From positions 3,472,001-3,536,000 of the forward strand of contig NZ_LVWJ02000014.1 in the NCBI RefSeq assembly GCF_001625015.1: DNA of 64,000 nt, in the 5' to 3' direction. Positions 17,178 through 26,129 of this stretch are shown piece after piece. The first letter of the stretch is position 1, and each line of letters starts with the position of its first letter. The translations under genes and the position numbers were made by a program. The notes beneath the pieces were generated by a model that saw nothing but the letters and a program-made list of their open reading frames with translations, was not told where the DNA came from and did not search any database. The stretch is from Lewinella sp. 4G2 (GTDB lineage Bacteria; Bacteroidota; Bacteroidia; Chitinophagales; Saprospiraceae).

Positions 17178-17723
17178 GTGAATCACATTAAAATGTCCGT
17201 ACTCCTTATCACATCTCGCAAAACTTATCCATATTATGCAGTCCTGAACCTTCTCCGCCCCTTGCCCGTATCTTTACCACGGAAACAGCCCGCAAATTTG
17301 CTTAGACTACTGCACATACTACTGGCGACGCTCGTCCTCTTCGGTTCGGCCGGGGTGACGGTAAATCGTCATTTCTGTATGGGAGAGTTAAAGGCGGTCG
17401 CCATTTTTGGCGAAGCGGAGAAGTGTCATAAAGACCAGGCAAAAAAGCAGTGTCCGTTCCACCCGGCTCCCGTGGAGGAGGAGACGGAAGGGAAGAAAGG
17501 GTGCTGTGACGATGAGTCGGAGTTGGTGCAAATTGACGACCAGGAACAGACGACCGTGGAGGCATTACCTACACTTGTCGCGTTGCCCGCGGACTTCCCG
17601 CCCCGGCTCTTTTCCCACCTTCCTCTGCACCCGCGTCCGCGCAAGAAGAGTCGGTACGAGCACTACCACCCACCTCCGTTGATACCGGACCCGGTCCGTG
17701 AATTCCAGGTGTTTCGCATTTAA
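17178..17723 (+). CDS. HYC_CC_PP family protein
   Basis: The product of up to 181 residues carries the three motifs for which the family is named: a His/Cys pair after a hydrophobic segment (VNRHFCMGELK), a Cys-Cys pair (KKGCCDDE) and a C-terminal Pro-Pro region (YHPPPL). Such small exported Cys-rich proteins accompany metal-efflux operons in Bacteroidota and may bind metal. The start is unclear: GTG 17178, ATG 17193 or TTG near 17296 are all in frame, and the last would leave a compact signal-anchor (LLRLLHILLATLVLFGSAG). It is the first gene of the copper-type operon. A variant of the 18-bp repeat encodes LHPRPR near its end. Confidence 0.65.
   Translation: MNHIKMSVLLITSRKTYPYYAVLNLLRPLPVSLPRKQPANLLRLLHILLATLVLFGSAGVTVNRHFCMGELKAVAIFGEAEKCHKDQAKKQCPFHPAPVEEETEGKKGCCDDESELVQIDDQEQTTVEALPTLVALPADFPPRLFSHLPLHPRPRKKSRYEHYHPPPLIPDPVREFQVFRI
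17627..17644 (+). repeat. Dispersed 18-bp repeat, copy 6 (inside HYC_CC_PP gene, variant)
   Basis: GCACCCGCGTCCGCGCAA differs from the consensus in its last two bases. It is in sense orientation and read as HPRPR. Confidence 0.5.
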
Positions 17724-17798
17724 CTAGTTGATGTAATCCATTTACCCCGCCAGCTGCTGCTGTCCGGGGCTTCCGTGATTTTCATCAACCGTAGTTTT

Positions 17799-20700
17799 AT
17801 GCTTATCGCTTTCGTACGCTTTTTCCTAGAGAATAAGCTGGTGGTCTGGCTTTTACTCCTCCTCTTCGTCGGCTGGGGGCTGGCGACCGCACCGTTTGAT
17901 TTTGACCTGCCCGGCCTGCCGCGCGATCCCGTCGCGGTTGACGCCATCCCCGATATTGGTGAGAACCAGCAGATCGTTTTCACCAAGTGGATGGGGCAGT
18001 CGCCGCAGGATGTAGAGGACCAGATCACCTACCCGCTCACCTCTGCTTTGCTGGGGATACCCGGGGTCAAGTCCGTGCGCTCTAACTCCATGTTCGGCTT
18101 TTCGAGCATCTATCTGATTTTCGAAGAGAACGTTGAGTTTTACTGGTCGCGCAGCCGAATACTGGAGAAGCTGAATTCCCTGCCGGCGGGGCTGCTGCCG
18201 GAAAACGCAACGCCTACCCTGGGACCGGACGCCACGGCGCTCGGTCAGGTATTCTGGTACACGCTCGAAGGGCGCGCGGCGGACGGTACACCGGTTGGTG
18301 GCTGGGACCTGGACGAGTTGCGGAGCATCCAGGATTTTTACGTCCGCTACGGCCTCAGTGCGGCCGGTGGCGTGAGTGAAGTGGCCAGCATCGGCGGTTT
18401 CGTCAAGGAATACCAGGTGGATGTGGACCCGGATAAGATGCGGGTGTACGGGATTACGCTCGGTCAGGTGATGGCGGCGGTGAAAGGTTCTAACCTGGAC
18501 GTCGGCGCGGCTACGCTAGAGATCAACCTGGCGGAATATTTCGTGCGCGGGTTGGGGTACCTGGATAACCTCGACGAATTGGAGATGGCCGTGGTCAGCG
18601 AGCGGAACAACGTACCGGTGTACCTGCGCGACGTGGCGCGGGTGAACGTTGGGCCGGCCGCGCGGCGGGGCATTTTGGACAAGTCGGGCGCGGAGGCCGT
18701 CGGTGGGGTAGTGGTGGCGCGCTACGGGGCGAATCCGCTGGAGGTGATCAATAACGTGAAGGAAAAGATTGCGGAGTTGGCGCCGGGCTTACCGCGGCGA
18801 GAACTGGAGGACGGAACGGTAAGTCAGGTGACGGTTGTTCCGTTCTACGACCGTTCTGAACTGATCCGCGAGACCATCGGGACGCTGGAGGAAGCACTGA
18901 CACTGGAGATCCTGATCACTGCGATCGTGGTCATTCTCTTGCTGTTCAATCTCAAATCTTCGCTACTGGTGGCGGGGACGTTGCCGGTAGCGGTGCTGAT
19001 GTGCTTCATCGCGATGCGGTACTTCGGGGTGGACGCTAACATCGTGGCCCTGTCGGGCATCGCCATTGCGATCGGGACGATGGTGGATATGGGGATCGTA
19101 CTGACGGAGAGCATGATCTACAGGCTGAATGATCCGCCGCCGGGAGAGAGCAGATTAGAAAGCATTTATGAGGCAACGATCGAAGTCGGTTCAGCGGTAC
19201 TGACGGCGGTGGCGACGACCATTATTAGCTTCCTGCCGGTCTTCACGATGGAGGCCGCAGAGGGCAAGCTGTTCCGGCCGCTGGCGTTTACGAAGACGTT
19301 TGCGCTGGTGGCGGCGATCGTGGTGGCGCTTGTGATCATTCCGGCGCTGGCGCATACGGTTTTGGGGTGGGACCGGGATAGTAAGCGGACTAAGATTGTA
19401 GGTAATGCCCTGTTAGTCGTGGGGGGCGTTTTAGCCTGGGTATTCGTCGCTTGGTGGCTGGGTATGGTAGCGATCCTGGCGGGGCTACTCGGAGCAACGA
19501 CGGCGATTTGGGGCGCGGCCGCAGGTGCGGAGATGGGGATGAAGGAGCGGGGTTTGCAGACGGCCGTCAACGTCGCCGTCGCTCTGGTTCTTGCCTGGCT
19601 GCTGGCGGGCTATTGGTTGCCGCTTGGGGTGGACCAGAGCCAGGCGACAAACTTCCTCTTCGTGGTGGTAGTCGCGGGTAGTTTGCTGGGTTTCTTCTGG
19701 CTCATCATCCACTTTTATACAGTGATCCTGGGCTTTCTGCTCCGGGTTAAACTGCTCTTCCTGCTGGTAATTGCCGGGCTGATCTTCGCCGGATTTCAGT
19801 CTTACCGCAGTATTGGTGAGGAATTCATGCCGGCACTAGGGGAGGGGGCCTTCCTGCTGATGCCGACCAGTATGCCCCACGCCGGCATCGAGGAGAACCG
19901 CCGAAATCTGCGCACTCTGGATATGGCGGTCACGACGATTCCCGAGGTGGAGATGGTGGTGGGTAAAGCGGGCCGGGTAAATAGCCCGCTGGACCCGGCC
20001 CCGCTATCGATGTACGAGAATATGATCTTGTATAAATCGGAGTACGCTACGGATGCGGATGGGCGGCGGCTGCGGTTTAAAGTCGACGAGAACGGCGAGT
20101 TCGTCCGACGTGACGAGCGCAGCGAGCAAAGCCGTGCGGTAGCCAAATCAAGAATCGAGAATCGCCGATCGCCAATCGCCAATCTCGTCGAAGACGAGCA
20201 CGGTCAGTATTACAGACAATGGCGCGACCACATCAAATCCCCCGACGACATTTGGGACGAGATCATCGCGGCCGCCCAACTCCCCGGAGTTACCTCGGCA
20301 CCGAAATTACAGCCCATCGAAACCCGGCTGGTGATGCTGCAAACGGGGATGCGGGCCCCAATGGGAATCAAGGTACGGGGGCCGGACCTGGCCACCATCG
20401 AAGCGTTCGGCCTGGAACTGGAGCGGGAGTTGAAGAATATCGAGGGGGTGAAAGACGCGGCGGTCTTTGCTGATCGTATTGTCGGGAAGCCTTACCTGCT
20501 GCTCGACGTGCGGCGGGACGCCATCGCTCGCTATGGTTTAAGTGTGACCGACGTTCAGCAACAGATCATGGCGGCCGTCGGCGGCATGACGATGACGACC
20601 ACGGTGGAGGGGCGGGAGCGGTACGCCGTCCGCCTGCGCTACCCGCGGGAGTTACGCGACGATCCGGTATCGATTAAGAACATCTTGGTGCCGACCCGTA

Positions 20701-21527
20701 GCGGACAGATTCGGCTCGGTGAGCTGATCGATGTCCGCTATGAGCAGGGGCCGCAGTCGATCAAGTCCGAAGATGGTTTTTTGGTGGGTTATGTGCTCTT
20801 CGACCGCGAGGAAGGCTACTCTGAGGTAGAGGTCGTCAATAACGCTCAGGCATACCTCGAAGGGTTGACCGACGCCGGCGACCTGGACATCCCCGCCGGT
20901 GTCAGCTACCGCTTTGCCGGCAACTACGAACAGCAGGTGCGGGCCAACGAGCGGTTGGCCCTGGTTGTCCCCATCGCCCTGGCCCTCATCTTCCTGATCC
21001 TCTACTTCCAGTTCAAGTCCGTCACCACCGCATTGATGGTGTTCAGCGGGGTCTTCGTCGCCTTCTCCGGCGGTTTCCTCCTGCTGGGCGGTTACGCTAA
21101 CCCGGACTTCCTGGACCTCAACTTCTTCGGCAGGAACCTGCGCGACCTTTTTCAGATGCGGACGATCAACCTGAGCGTGGCGGTCTGGGTCGGCTTCCTG
21201 GCACTGTTCGGCATTGCGACCGACGACGGGGTGCTGGTGGCTACGTTCCTGCGGGACAGTTTCGCACGGAACAGCCCGGATGACGTCAAGGAAATCCGCG
21301 CGGCCGTGATTGAAGGTGGTCTGCGGCGCGTCCGCCCGGCGATGATGACGACGGCGACAACGCTGCTGGCTTTGCTGCCCGTGCTGACGGCGACGGGGCG
21401 GGGAGCGGACATTATGCTACCGATGGCGATTCCGAGTTTCGGGGGGATGGCGCTGCAGGTGGTGACGATGTTTACGGTGCCGGTGCTTTGGTGCTTGCGG
21501 GAGGAGGTTATACTAAAACTGAAGTGA
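17799..21527 (+). CDS. cusA: CusA-type heavy-metal efflux RND pump
   Basis: A 1242-residue inner-membrane proton antiporter of the HME-RND family, the pump of a tripartite efflux complex. The N-terminus is typical (FFLENKLVVWLLLLLFVGWG). The TM4 motif GIAIAIGTMVDMGIVLTE keeps the single Asp of the Cu/Ag (CusA) type and lacks the second Asp of the divalent CzcA type, so copper or silver is the likely substrate. Residues ~530-640 are an extra hydrophobic loop. Residues ~772-796 are encoded by a ~70-bp repeat (20113-20184) that adds Arg/Ser-rich sequence in frame. ATG 17799 is preferred to GTG 17775. The stop is one base before the cusC ATG, so translation is probably coupled. Confidence 0.9.
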   Translation: MLIAFVRFFLENKLVVWLLLLLFVGWGLATAPFDFDLPGLPRDPVAVDAIPDIGENQQIVFTKWMGQSPQDVEDQITYPLTSALLGIPGVKSVRSNSMFGFSSIYLIFEENVEFYWSRSRILEKLNSLPAGLLPENATPTLGPDATALGQVFWYTLEGRAADGTPVGGWDLDELRSIQDFYVRYGLSAAGGVSEVASIGGFVKEYQVDVDPDKMRVYGITLGQVMAAVKGSNLDVGAATLEINLAEYFVRGLGYLDNLDELEMAVVSERNNVPVYLRDVARVNVGPAARRGILDKSGAEAVGGVVVARYGANPLEVINNVKEKIAELAPGLPRRELEDGTVSQVTVVPFYDRSELIRETIGTLEEALTLEILITAIVVILLLFNLKSSLLVAGTLPVAVLMCFIAMRYFGVDANIVALSGIAIAIGTMVDMGIVLTESMIYRLNDPPPGESRLESIYEATIEVGSAVLTAVATTIISFLPVFTMEAAEGKLFRPLAFTKTFALVAAIVVALVIIPALAHTVLGWDRDSKRTKIVGNALLVVGGVLAWVFVAWWLGMVAILAGLLGATTAIWGAAAGAEMGMKERGLQTAVNVAVALVLAWLLAGYWLPLGVDQSQATNFLFVVVVAGSLLGFFWLIIHFYTVILGFLLRVKLLFLLVIAGLIFAGFQSYRSIGEEFMPALGEGAFLLMPTSMPHAGIEENRRNLRTLDMAVTTIPEVEMVVGKAGRVNSPLDPAPLSMYENMILYKSEYATDADGRRLRFKVDENGEFVRRDERSEQSRAVAKSRIENRRSPIANLVEDEHGQYYRQWRDHIKSPDDIWDEIIAAAQLPGVTSAPKLQPIETRLVMLQTGMRAPMGIKVRGPDLATIEAFGLELERELKNIEGVKDAAVFADRIVGKPYLLLDVRRDAIARYGLSVTDVQQQIMAAVGGMTMTTTVEGRERYAVRLRYPRELRDDPVSIKNILVPTRSGQIRLGELIDVRYEQGPQSIKSEDGFLVGYVLFDREEGYSEVEVVNNAQAYLEGLTDAGDLDIPAGVSYRFAGNYEQQVRANERLALVVPIALALIFLILYFQFKSVTTALMVFSGVFVAFSGGFLLLGGYANPDFLDLNFFGRNLRDLFQMRTINLSVAVWVGFLALFGIATDDGVLVATFLRDSFARNSPDDVKEIRAAVIEGGLRRVRPAMMTTATTLLALLPVLTATGRGADIMLPMAIPSFGGMALQVVTMFTVPVLWCLREEVILKLK
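19511..19528 (-). repeat. Dispersed 18-bp repeat, copy 7 (inside cusA)
   Basis: The plus strand reads GGGCGCGGCCGCAGGTGC, an exact reverse complement. It is translated GAAAGA in the extra hydrophobic loop of CusA. Confidence 0.7.
20113..20184 (-). repeat. ~70-bp repeat inside cusA (partner of 21541-21610)
   Basis: Read on the minus strand, five 7-bp units of the type GATNNNC are followed by TTGATT, GCT and then CCGCACGGCTTTGCTCGC and CTGCGCTCGT. The same layout occurs on the plus strand at 21541-21610; the 27-bp right half agrees at 26 positions. The length (72 bp) keeps the cusA frame open. Confidence 0.8.
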
Positions 21528-21528
21528 T

Positions 21529-22857
21529 ATGCAAGGGAGTGATAGACGATTAACGATAGACGATAGACGATTTTTGATTAGCTCCGCACGTCTTTGCTCG
21601 CTGCGCTCGTGGCTGCCGCGTGTGGCGGCACTGCTGCTAACAACCTTCCTTTGCACCTGCGTCCGCGCCCAGAGTCTAGACAGCCTGAAGGCGGAACTGC
21701 GCCAGGAGAATCCCAAGTTGCGGGCACTGGACCTGGACTATGAGGCGGCAATGCGGGTTAGTGGTCAGTTGAACCAGTTGCCCGACCTGGAGATTGGCGC
21801 CGGCGTTTTTGTGCTGCCGGTAGAGACGCGGACTGGTCCGCAGCAGTTCCGGATCGGTGCGACGCAGATGCTGCCCTGGCCCGGTAAGCTGGCGGCGATG
21901 GCTAGCGTAGCCGATGCTCGCGCACGTCCGTTACTGCAGAAAGCGGCCGCGCTACAACTGACACTGATCTACCGGCTGGAAAAGGCCTACTTCAGCCTCG
22001 CCGGATTACAGGACCGGCGGGTGGTACTGGAAGAGAGTCTGCGATTGTACGAGAGCCTGGAACAACTCGCGCTGGCCCGGGTGGAGAGCGGCAAAGGAAG
22101 TTCCGTAGACGTATACCGGGTGCAGCTACAAAGCCAGCAAACGGAGCGGCAACTGGCCGAGCTGCGTTACTTGGTCCGACAGGAGATGGTCGTCATCAAC
22201 GAACTGCTCAACCGCCCGGCGGATACCCAGGTGAGCGCTGAGCTAAACGTCGCCGAACGAGTAGCTGAAACCCTGGATTTTGCCCCTGATCTCGCCGCCG
22301 ATGATCCCGATCTAAGTCAGCACCCGGGCCTGCTCATCTTTCGGCAGCAACAGGCCATTAACGAACTGGCGATTGAGCTGACGAAGCTGGACCAGCGGCC
22401 GGACTTTGGCGTAGGCGTCGACTACATCGCTGTAGGCCAGCGCGACGACGCGGAGCCGGCGGGTAACGGCCGCGACGTGATCCTGCCGCGGGCGATGGTC
22501 CGCATTCCCCTGAGCAAGCGAAAGTTTACCGCCAAGCGGCAGGAGGAGGAAGTCCGCATCCGCGCGCTGGATGCCCGGCGGGAGGCGACCGAGAATGAGT
22601 TTCGGGCCGCGATCCGGCGGGCGCTAAATGCCATTGACAACGCCGCAAACGAGTTGTCTTTCTTCGGCGAACAAACGCGGGTACTGGACGCCACGCTGGC
22701 GATTGCGCGCAGCGAATACGCCAACGGTCAGCGTGCTTTCGATGAGTTGTTGCGGCTGGAGAACCAGTTAATCGACCTGCGTACGCGGGCCGTAATGGCC
22801 CGAACCACTATTCTTTTACAACGTGCGGTCATCGACCGCTACCTAATCACGAACTGA
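21529..22857 (+). CDS. cusC: CusC/TolC-type outer-membrane efflux protein
   Basis: A 442-residue outer-membrane channel of the tripartite metal pump. Long helical repeats typical of the family are seen (LRQENPKLRALDLDYEAA, VESGKGSSVDVYRVQLQS, YANGQRAFDELLRLENQL). ATG 21529 lies one base after the cusA stop. The first ~27 codons come from a ~70-bp repeat (21541-21610), giving an odd Arg-rich extension (GSDRRLTIDDRRF) before the hydrophobic export signal VAALLLTTFLCTCVRAQ. A start at GTG 21620 would skip the extension and give a short signal alone. The export-signal cleavage region is itself encoded by a dispersed 18-bp repeat. Confidence 0.85.
   Translation: MQGSDRRLTIDDRRFLISSARLCSLRSWLPRVAALLLTTFLCTCVRAQSLDSLKAELRQENPKLRALDLDYEAAMRVSGQLNQLPDLEIGAGVFVLPVETRTGPQQFRIGATQMLPWPGKLAAMASVADARARPLLQKAAALQLTLIYRLEKAYFSLAGLQDRRVVLEESLRLYESLEQLALARVESGKGSSVDVYRVQLQSQQTERQLAELRYLVRQEMVVINELLNRPADTQVSAELNVAERVAETLDFAPDLAADDPDLSQHPGLLIFRQQQAINELAIELTKLDQRPDFGVGVDYIAVGQRDDAEPAGNGRDVILPRAMVRIPLSKRKFTAKRQEEEVRIRALDARREATENEFRAAIRRALNAIDNAANELSFFGEQTRVLDATLAIARSEYANGQRAFDELLRLENQLIDLRTRAVMARTTILLQRAVIDRYLITN
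21541..21610 (+). repeat. ~70-bp repeat forming the cusC leader (partner of 20113-20184)
   Basis: Five GATNNNC units (GATAGAC, GATTAAC, GATAGAC, ...) are followed by TTTTTGATTAGCT and then CCGCACGTCTTTGCTCGC and CTGCGCTCGT. It lies 12 bp after the cusC ATG and is in frame with it. Confidence 0.8.
21653..21670 (+). repeat. Dispersed 18-bp repeat, copy 8 (cusC signal peptide)
   Basis: GCACCTGCGTCCGCGCCC, an exact consensus match in sense orientation, read within CTCVRAQ at the predicted cleavage region. Confidence 0.75.
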
Positions 22858-22859
22858 AG

Positions 22860-24671
22860 ATGAAAACGCGAACGATACTTTACTTAGTTGGCGCGCTGGC
22901 GCTCGGTCTGCTGGCAGGATACTTACTCTTTGATGGAAAGGAAATGGCCGAAGATGATCACGCCGGGCACGACCATACTACAACGTCTACTGATGCCGGA
23001 GCGCAGATTTGGACCTGCTCGATGCATCCGCAAATTCAGCAGGACGGACCGGGCGACTGCCCGCTTTGCGGTATGGACCTTATCCCCTTGGAAACGGGTA
23101 ATTCAACCGGTCCGGCGGTGCTGACGATGACGGAGGCGGCCGTGGCGATGGCGCGGGTCAGGATGGTGGTGGTGGGTAGTGTTTCAGGTGATATGGGCGC
23201 GGACGCAGGTGCTAAGGAAGTTGGAGGAGCGGGGTTGAAGCTAAGCGGAAGATTGGCCCCCGATGCCCGGACGGCGGCCGTTGAGGTATCGGAATTTGGC
23301 GGGCGGATCGAGCGTCTGTTCGTATCCTTTGCGGGAGAGCAGGTACGCGCCGGACAGCAGATCGCTACGGTGTATTCTCCTGACCTGGTCGTTGCTCAGG
23401 AGGAGCTGCTGCAGGCCAGAAAATTTGTTGACGTAAATCCGGAATTAGTGGCGGCGGCGCGAGCGAAGTTGCTCAACCTTGAAGTGACCGAAGAGCAGGT
23501 TGCCGAACTTGAAAGCACCGGTGAAGTCATCAGCAACTTCCCGGTGTACGCGGACCGTAGCGGGACGATCCTGGAAACCAAAGCTGAGGTAGGGGAGTAC
23601 GTTAAAGCTGGAGGGGCGCTGTATACCTACACCAATCTGAGCAATCTCTGGGCGTTGTTTGACGCCTACGAGGAAGACCTGGCGCGCGTCAGCGTAGGGG
23701 ACCGGGTGTCTTTTTCCGTGAATTCCCGGCCTGGAGAAACCTATGCTGCCCGCGTCACTTTCATTGATCCTGTGCTGGACCCGACGACGCGGACGGCGGC
23801 GGTGCGGGCCGAAGTCAGTAACCGAAATGGGCGGTTAAAGCCGGGGATGTTCGTGGAAGGGAAAATCCTCGTTGGAGACCGCTCGGCGGACGGGTCAAGC
23901 GCAAGCGCCGTCCCGGCCGATGAGCTGGTGGTGCCGCGCAGCGCGGTCCTTTGGACGGGGGAACGCTCGGTCGTCTACGTTGAAGTGCCGGATGCATCAG
24001 TGCCGACTTATGAGTTTCGGGAGGTTACGGTTGGTGAAAGGGTGGGGGACGGCTATAGGATCACGGCGGGCCTGGCTGCCGGTGAGCGGGTGGTCTTTAA
24101 CGGTGCCTTCCAGATCGATGCCTCGGCCCAGTTGAACAATAAGGCGAGCATGATGAACCGGGACGTGCTGATTCAGGGTCGGGAGCCGGAGGATGCGACC
24201 GCTATGGTCATTCCGAATTACCGGGACGAGACACCGGAAGCCTTTCGGAAGCAGCTGGGGAAAGTGGTGGAAGCCTATCTGCCGCTGAAGGACCAGATGG
24301 TCGCCACGGAAACGGCGGACGAATCACTGATTGCCACGCTCCGTGAAGCCTTAGCGAACGTGAATATGTCGCTAGTTAAAGACGAAGCTCATATGTACTG
24401 GATGCAGCAACTGGAGGCGATCGGCACCCATGCCGACACCCTGCTGAAGAAGGACGACGTAGCGGCGCAGCGGGAGCAATTTGGTTTTTTATCCCAGGCA
24501 CTAATTAATGCACTCACCTCCTTCGGGGTGAGCGGTGACTACTACGTGCAGCACTGCCCGATGGCTTTTGATAACGTCGGGGCGAATTGGCTGTCGGATG
24601 AGGAGCAGGTGCGTAACCCTTATTTCGGGGATTTGATGATGAAGTGCGGATACGTAAAGGCGGAGTTATGA
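22860..24671 (+). CDS. cusB: CusB-type efflux adaptor with metal-binding N-domain and C-terminal DUF3347-like module
   Basis: The 603-residue periplasmic adaptor joins the pump to the outer-membrane channel. Order of parts: membrane anchor (residues ~5-22), a His-rich stretch, a heavy-metal-binding domain (WTCSMHPQI...GDCPLCGMDLIPL), the HlyD barrel-sandwich and beta-barrel regions (RIERLFVSFAGEQVRAGQ, DRVSFSVNSRPGETY), and a C-terminal ~140-residue DUF3347-like domain with QHCPMAFDNVGANWLS and RNPYFGDLMMKCG. That last module is copied as a separate lipoprotein at 26130-26660. It starts 2 bp after cusC stops; its own stop overlaps the next ATG (ATGA). Copper or silver delivery to CusA is the likely job. 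Confidence 0.9.
   Translation: MKTRTILYLVGALALGLLAGYLLFDGKEMAEDDHAGHDHTTTSTDAGAQIWTCSMHPQIQQDGPGDCPLCGMDLIPLETGNSTGPAVLTMTEAAVAMARVRMVVVGSVSGDMGADAGAKEVGGAGLKLSGRLAPDARTAAVEVSEFGGRIERLFVSFAGEQVRAGQQIATVYSPDLVVAQEELLQARKFVDVNPELVAAARAKLLNLEVTEEQVAELESTGEVISNFPVYADRSGTILETKAEVGEYVKAGGALYTYTNLSNLWALFDAYEEDLARVSVGDRVSFSVNSRPGETYAARVTFIDPVLDPTTRTAAVRAEVSNRNGRLKPGMFVEGKILVGDRSADGSSASAVPADELVVPRSAVLWTGERSVVYVEVPDASVPTYEFREVTVGERVGDGYRITAGLAAGERVVFNGAFQIDASAQLNNKASMMNRDVLIQGREPEDATAMVIPNYRDETPEAFRKQLGKVVEAYLPLKDQMVATETADESLIATLREALANVNMSLVKDEAHMYWMQQLEAIGTHADTLLKKDDVAAQREQFGFLSQALINALTSFGVSGDYYVQHCPMAFDNVGANWLSDEEQVRNPYFGDLMMKCGYVKAEL
23195..23212 (-). repeat. Dispersed 18-bp repeat, copy 9 (inside cusB)
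   Basis: The plus strand reads GGGCGCGGACGCAGGTGC, an exact reverse complement. It is translated GADAGA in a linker before the adaptor core. Confidence 0.7.
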
Positions 24672-25249
24672 GTAGTAAGAGAGAAACACAAGAATTTTAC
24701 GTGCGGCACATGGTGTGTCCGCGCTGCGTGACGAGTGTACGAGCAATCTTTGAGGATGCCGGTTATGTGGTGCAACGGATTGAGTTGGGCTATGTAGCGG
24801 GTGTTCCGCCGGATGACTCCTCTATCCCCTCCGCGAAATTGATTGAGGAACTGCACCGGGTAGGATTCTCGCTAGATAGAGGAGGCGATGGTTCGATTAG
24901 TCGGCTACGGGGACTGATCATTGATTACACTTATAAGGAAGTTGATCAGCGTCCGGAGAAATTATCCGATCACCTGGTGGAGCAAACGGGGATGAGCTAT
25001 AGCCACATCAGTCACGTTTTCTCCGCCGGAGAGGGGCGGACCGTCGAAGACTTTTTTCGGGCACACCGGTTGGAGCGCGCCAAACGGTTACTGACGACGA
25101 CCGATGAACTGATCAGTCAAATAGGTTACCGCCTGGGGTACGGTACGGCGGCCTATTTCAGCGCGGATTTTCGGCGATCGATCGGGGAGTCGCCGGGTGC
25201 CTTCCGACGACGTGGTAACTACCGAGGAATGGACCTGACTAAAGTGTAA
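24668..25249 (+). CDS. AraC-family regulator with N-terminal HMA-like metal domain
   Basis: A 193-residue protein. Residues ~5-75 resemble a heavy-metal-associated (HMA) domain with the metal pair in HMVCPRCV. Residues ~95-185 form an AraC-type helix-turn-helix (MSYSHISHVFSAGEGRTVEDFF, ISQIGYRLGYGTAAYFSADFRR). A metal-sensing transcription regulator of the surrounding operon is the obvious role: metal bound by the Cys pair would change DNA binding. ATG 24668 overlaps the cusB stop (ATGA); an in-frame upstream start at 24644 would extend into cusB and is less likely. The HMA part is shorter and more divergent than in copper chaperones. Confidence 0.8.
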   Translation: MSSKRETQEFYVRHMVCPRCVTSVRAIFEDAGYVVQRIELGYVAGVPPDDSSIPSAKLIEELHRVGFSLDRGGDGSISRLRGLIIDYTYKEVDQRPEKLSDHLVEQTGMSYSHISHVFSAGEGRTVEDFFRAHRLERAKRLLTTTDELISQIGYRLGYGTAAYFSADFRRSIGESPGAFRRRGNYRGMDLTKV

Positions 25250-25373
25250 TCACAAAATTTCGCAAGTGATCGTAAAATAATGAAAAGCAGGAGGAGACGG
25301 GGGCTTGTTTACTCAGCACAAATGAAGATCACACGTTCGAACCTTGACCGGTAAGAGCCCGAAACATAAAACG

Positions 25374-26111
25374 ATGGTTACGGAGTATAAGGTTGAAGGG
25401 ATGACCTGCGGTAGTTGCGTAAACACTGTGCGTAAAGGTTTGGAAACCGTTTTGGGCGTCCAGTCGGCGGACGTTCAGCTGGATGCTCCGCAGGTAAGGC
25501 TTGAGGTAGATCGTGCCGTTAAGCTCGACGAATTACAGGCCGGCATCGGCCACTACCGTATTGCTCCGGTTGAAAAGCAGCCCGCAGCCTCAGTGCCTGT
25601 TTCTTCGCCGGTATCCGCCGATCTGCCACCTGATCCTTCCGTTTATACCTATCGGCCGCTCATCATGATTATCGGCTTCATTTTGCTGGTGACCATACTG
25701 GCGCAATGGCCGCTGGCGAATTTTGACGGCTGGCTATGGATGCGCCACTTTATGGCGGGGTTCTTTATCGTCTTCGCCTTCTTCAAACTGCTCAATTTGC
25801 GCGGATTCGCAGATAGCTATGCGATGTACGATGTCATAGCGGGCCGGTGGCGGACCTGGGGTTTTATCTACCCCTTCATCGAATTGGGTTTGGGTATCGC
25901 TTATCTCATCAACCTGACGCCGATGTTGACTAACGTAATAACCATCGTCGTGCTCGGGGTGAGTAGCATTGGCGTGATCCAGAGCAACCTCAATAAACGA
26001 AAGATTAAGTGCGCCTGCCTGGGCGATGTGTTCAACTTACCGATGAGTACCGTAACCATCGTGGAGGACGTCGGCATGGTGGCCATGGCCGCACTCATGC
26101 TGATATTCTAA
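25374..26111 (+). CDS. HMA domain fused to a MauE/DoxX-like membrane domain
   Basis: The 245-residue protein begins with an HMA domain containing GMTCGSC, the copper-binding Cys pair. A Pro/Ser/Val linker follows, then four membrane segments of the MauE/DoxX type (residues ~100-240). A Cys pair lies in a loop (KIKCACLGD). Such fusions are frequent in Bacteroidota copper operons and probably move or sense metal at the inner membrane; the exact reaction is unknown. ATG 25374 is chosen over the weak TTG start at 25344. The next gene follows by 18 bp. Confidence 0.8.
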   Translation: MVTEYKVEGMTCGSCVNTVRKGLETVLGVQSADVQLDAPQVRLEVDRAVKLDELQAGIGHYRIAPVEKQPAASVPVSSPVSADLPPDPSVYTYRPLIMIIGFILLVTILAQWPLANFDGWLWMRHFMAGFFIVFAFFKLLNLRGFADSYAMYDVIAGRWRTWGFIYPFIELGLGIAYLINLTPMLTNVITIVVLGVSSIGVIQSNLNKRKIKCACLGDVFNLPMSTVTIVEDVGMVAMAALMLIF

Positions 26112-26129
26112 ATCATTTCAACATCTATT

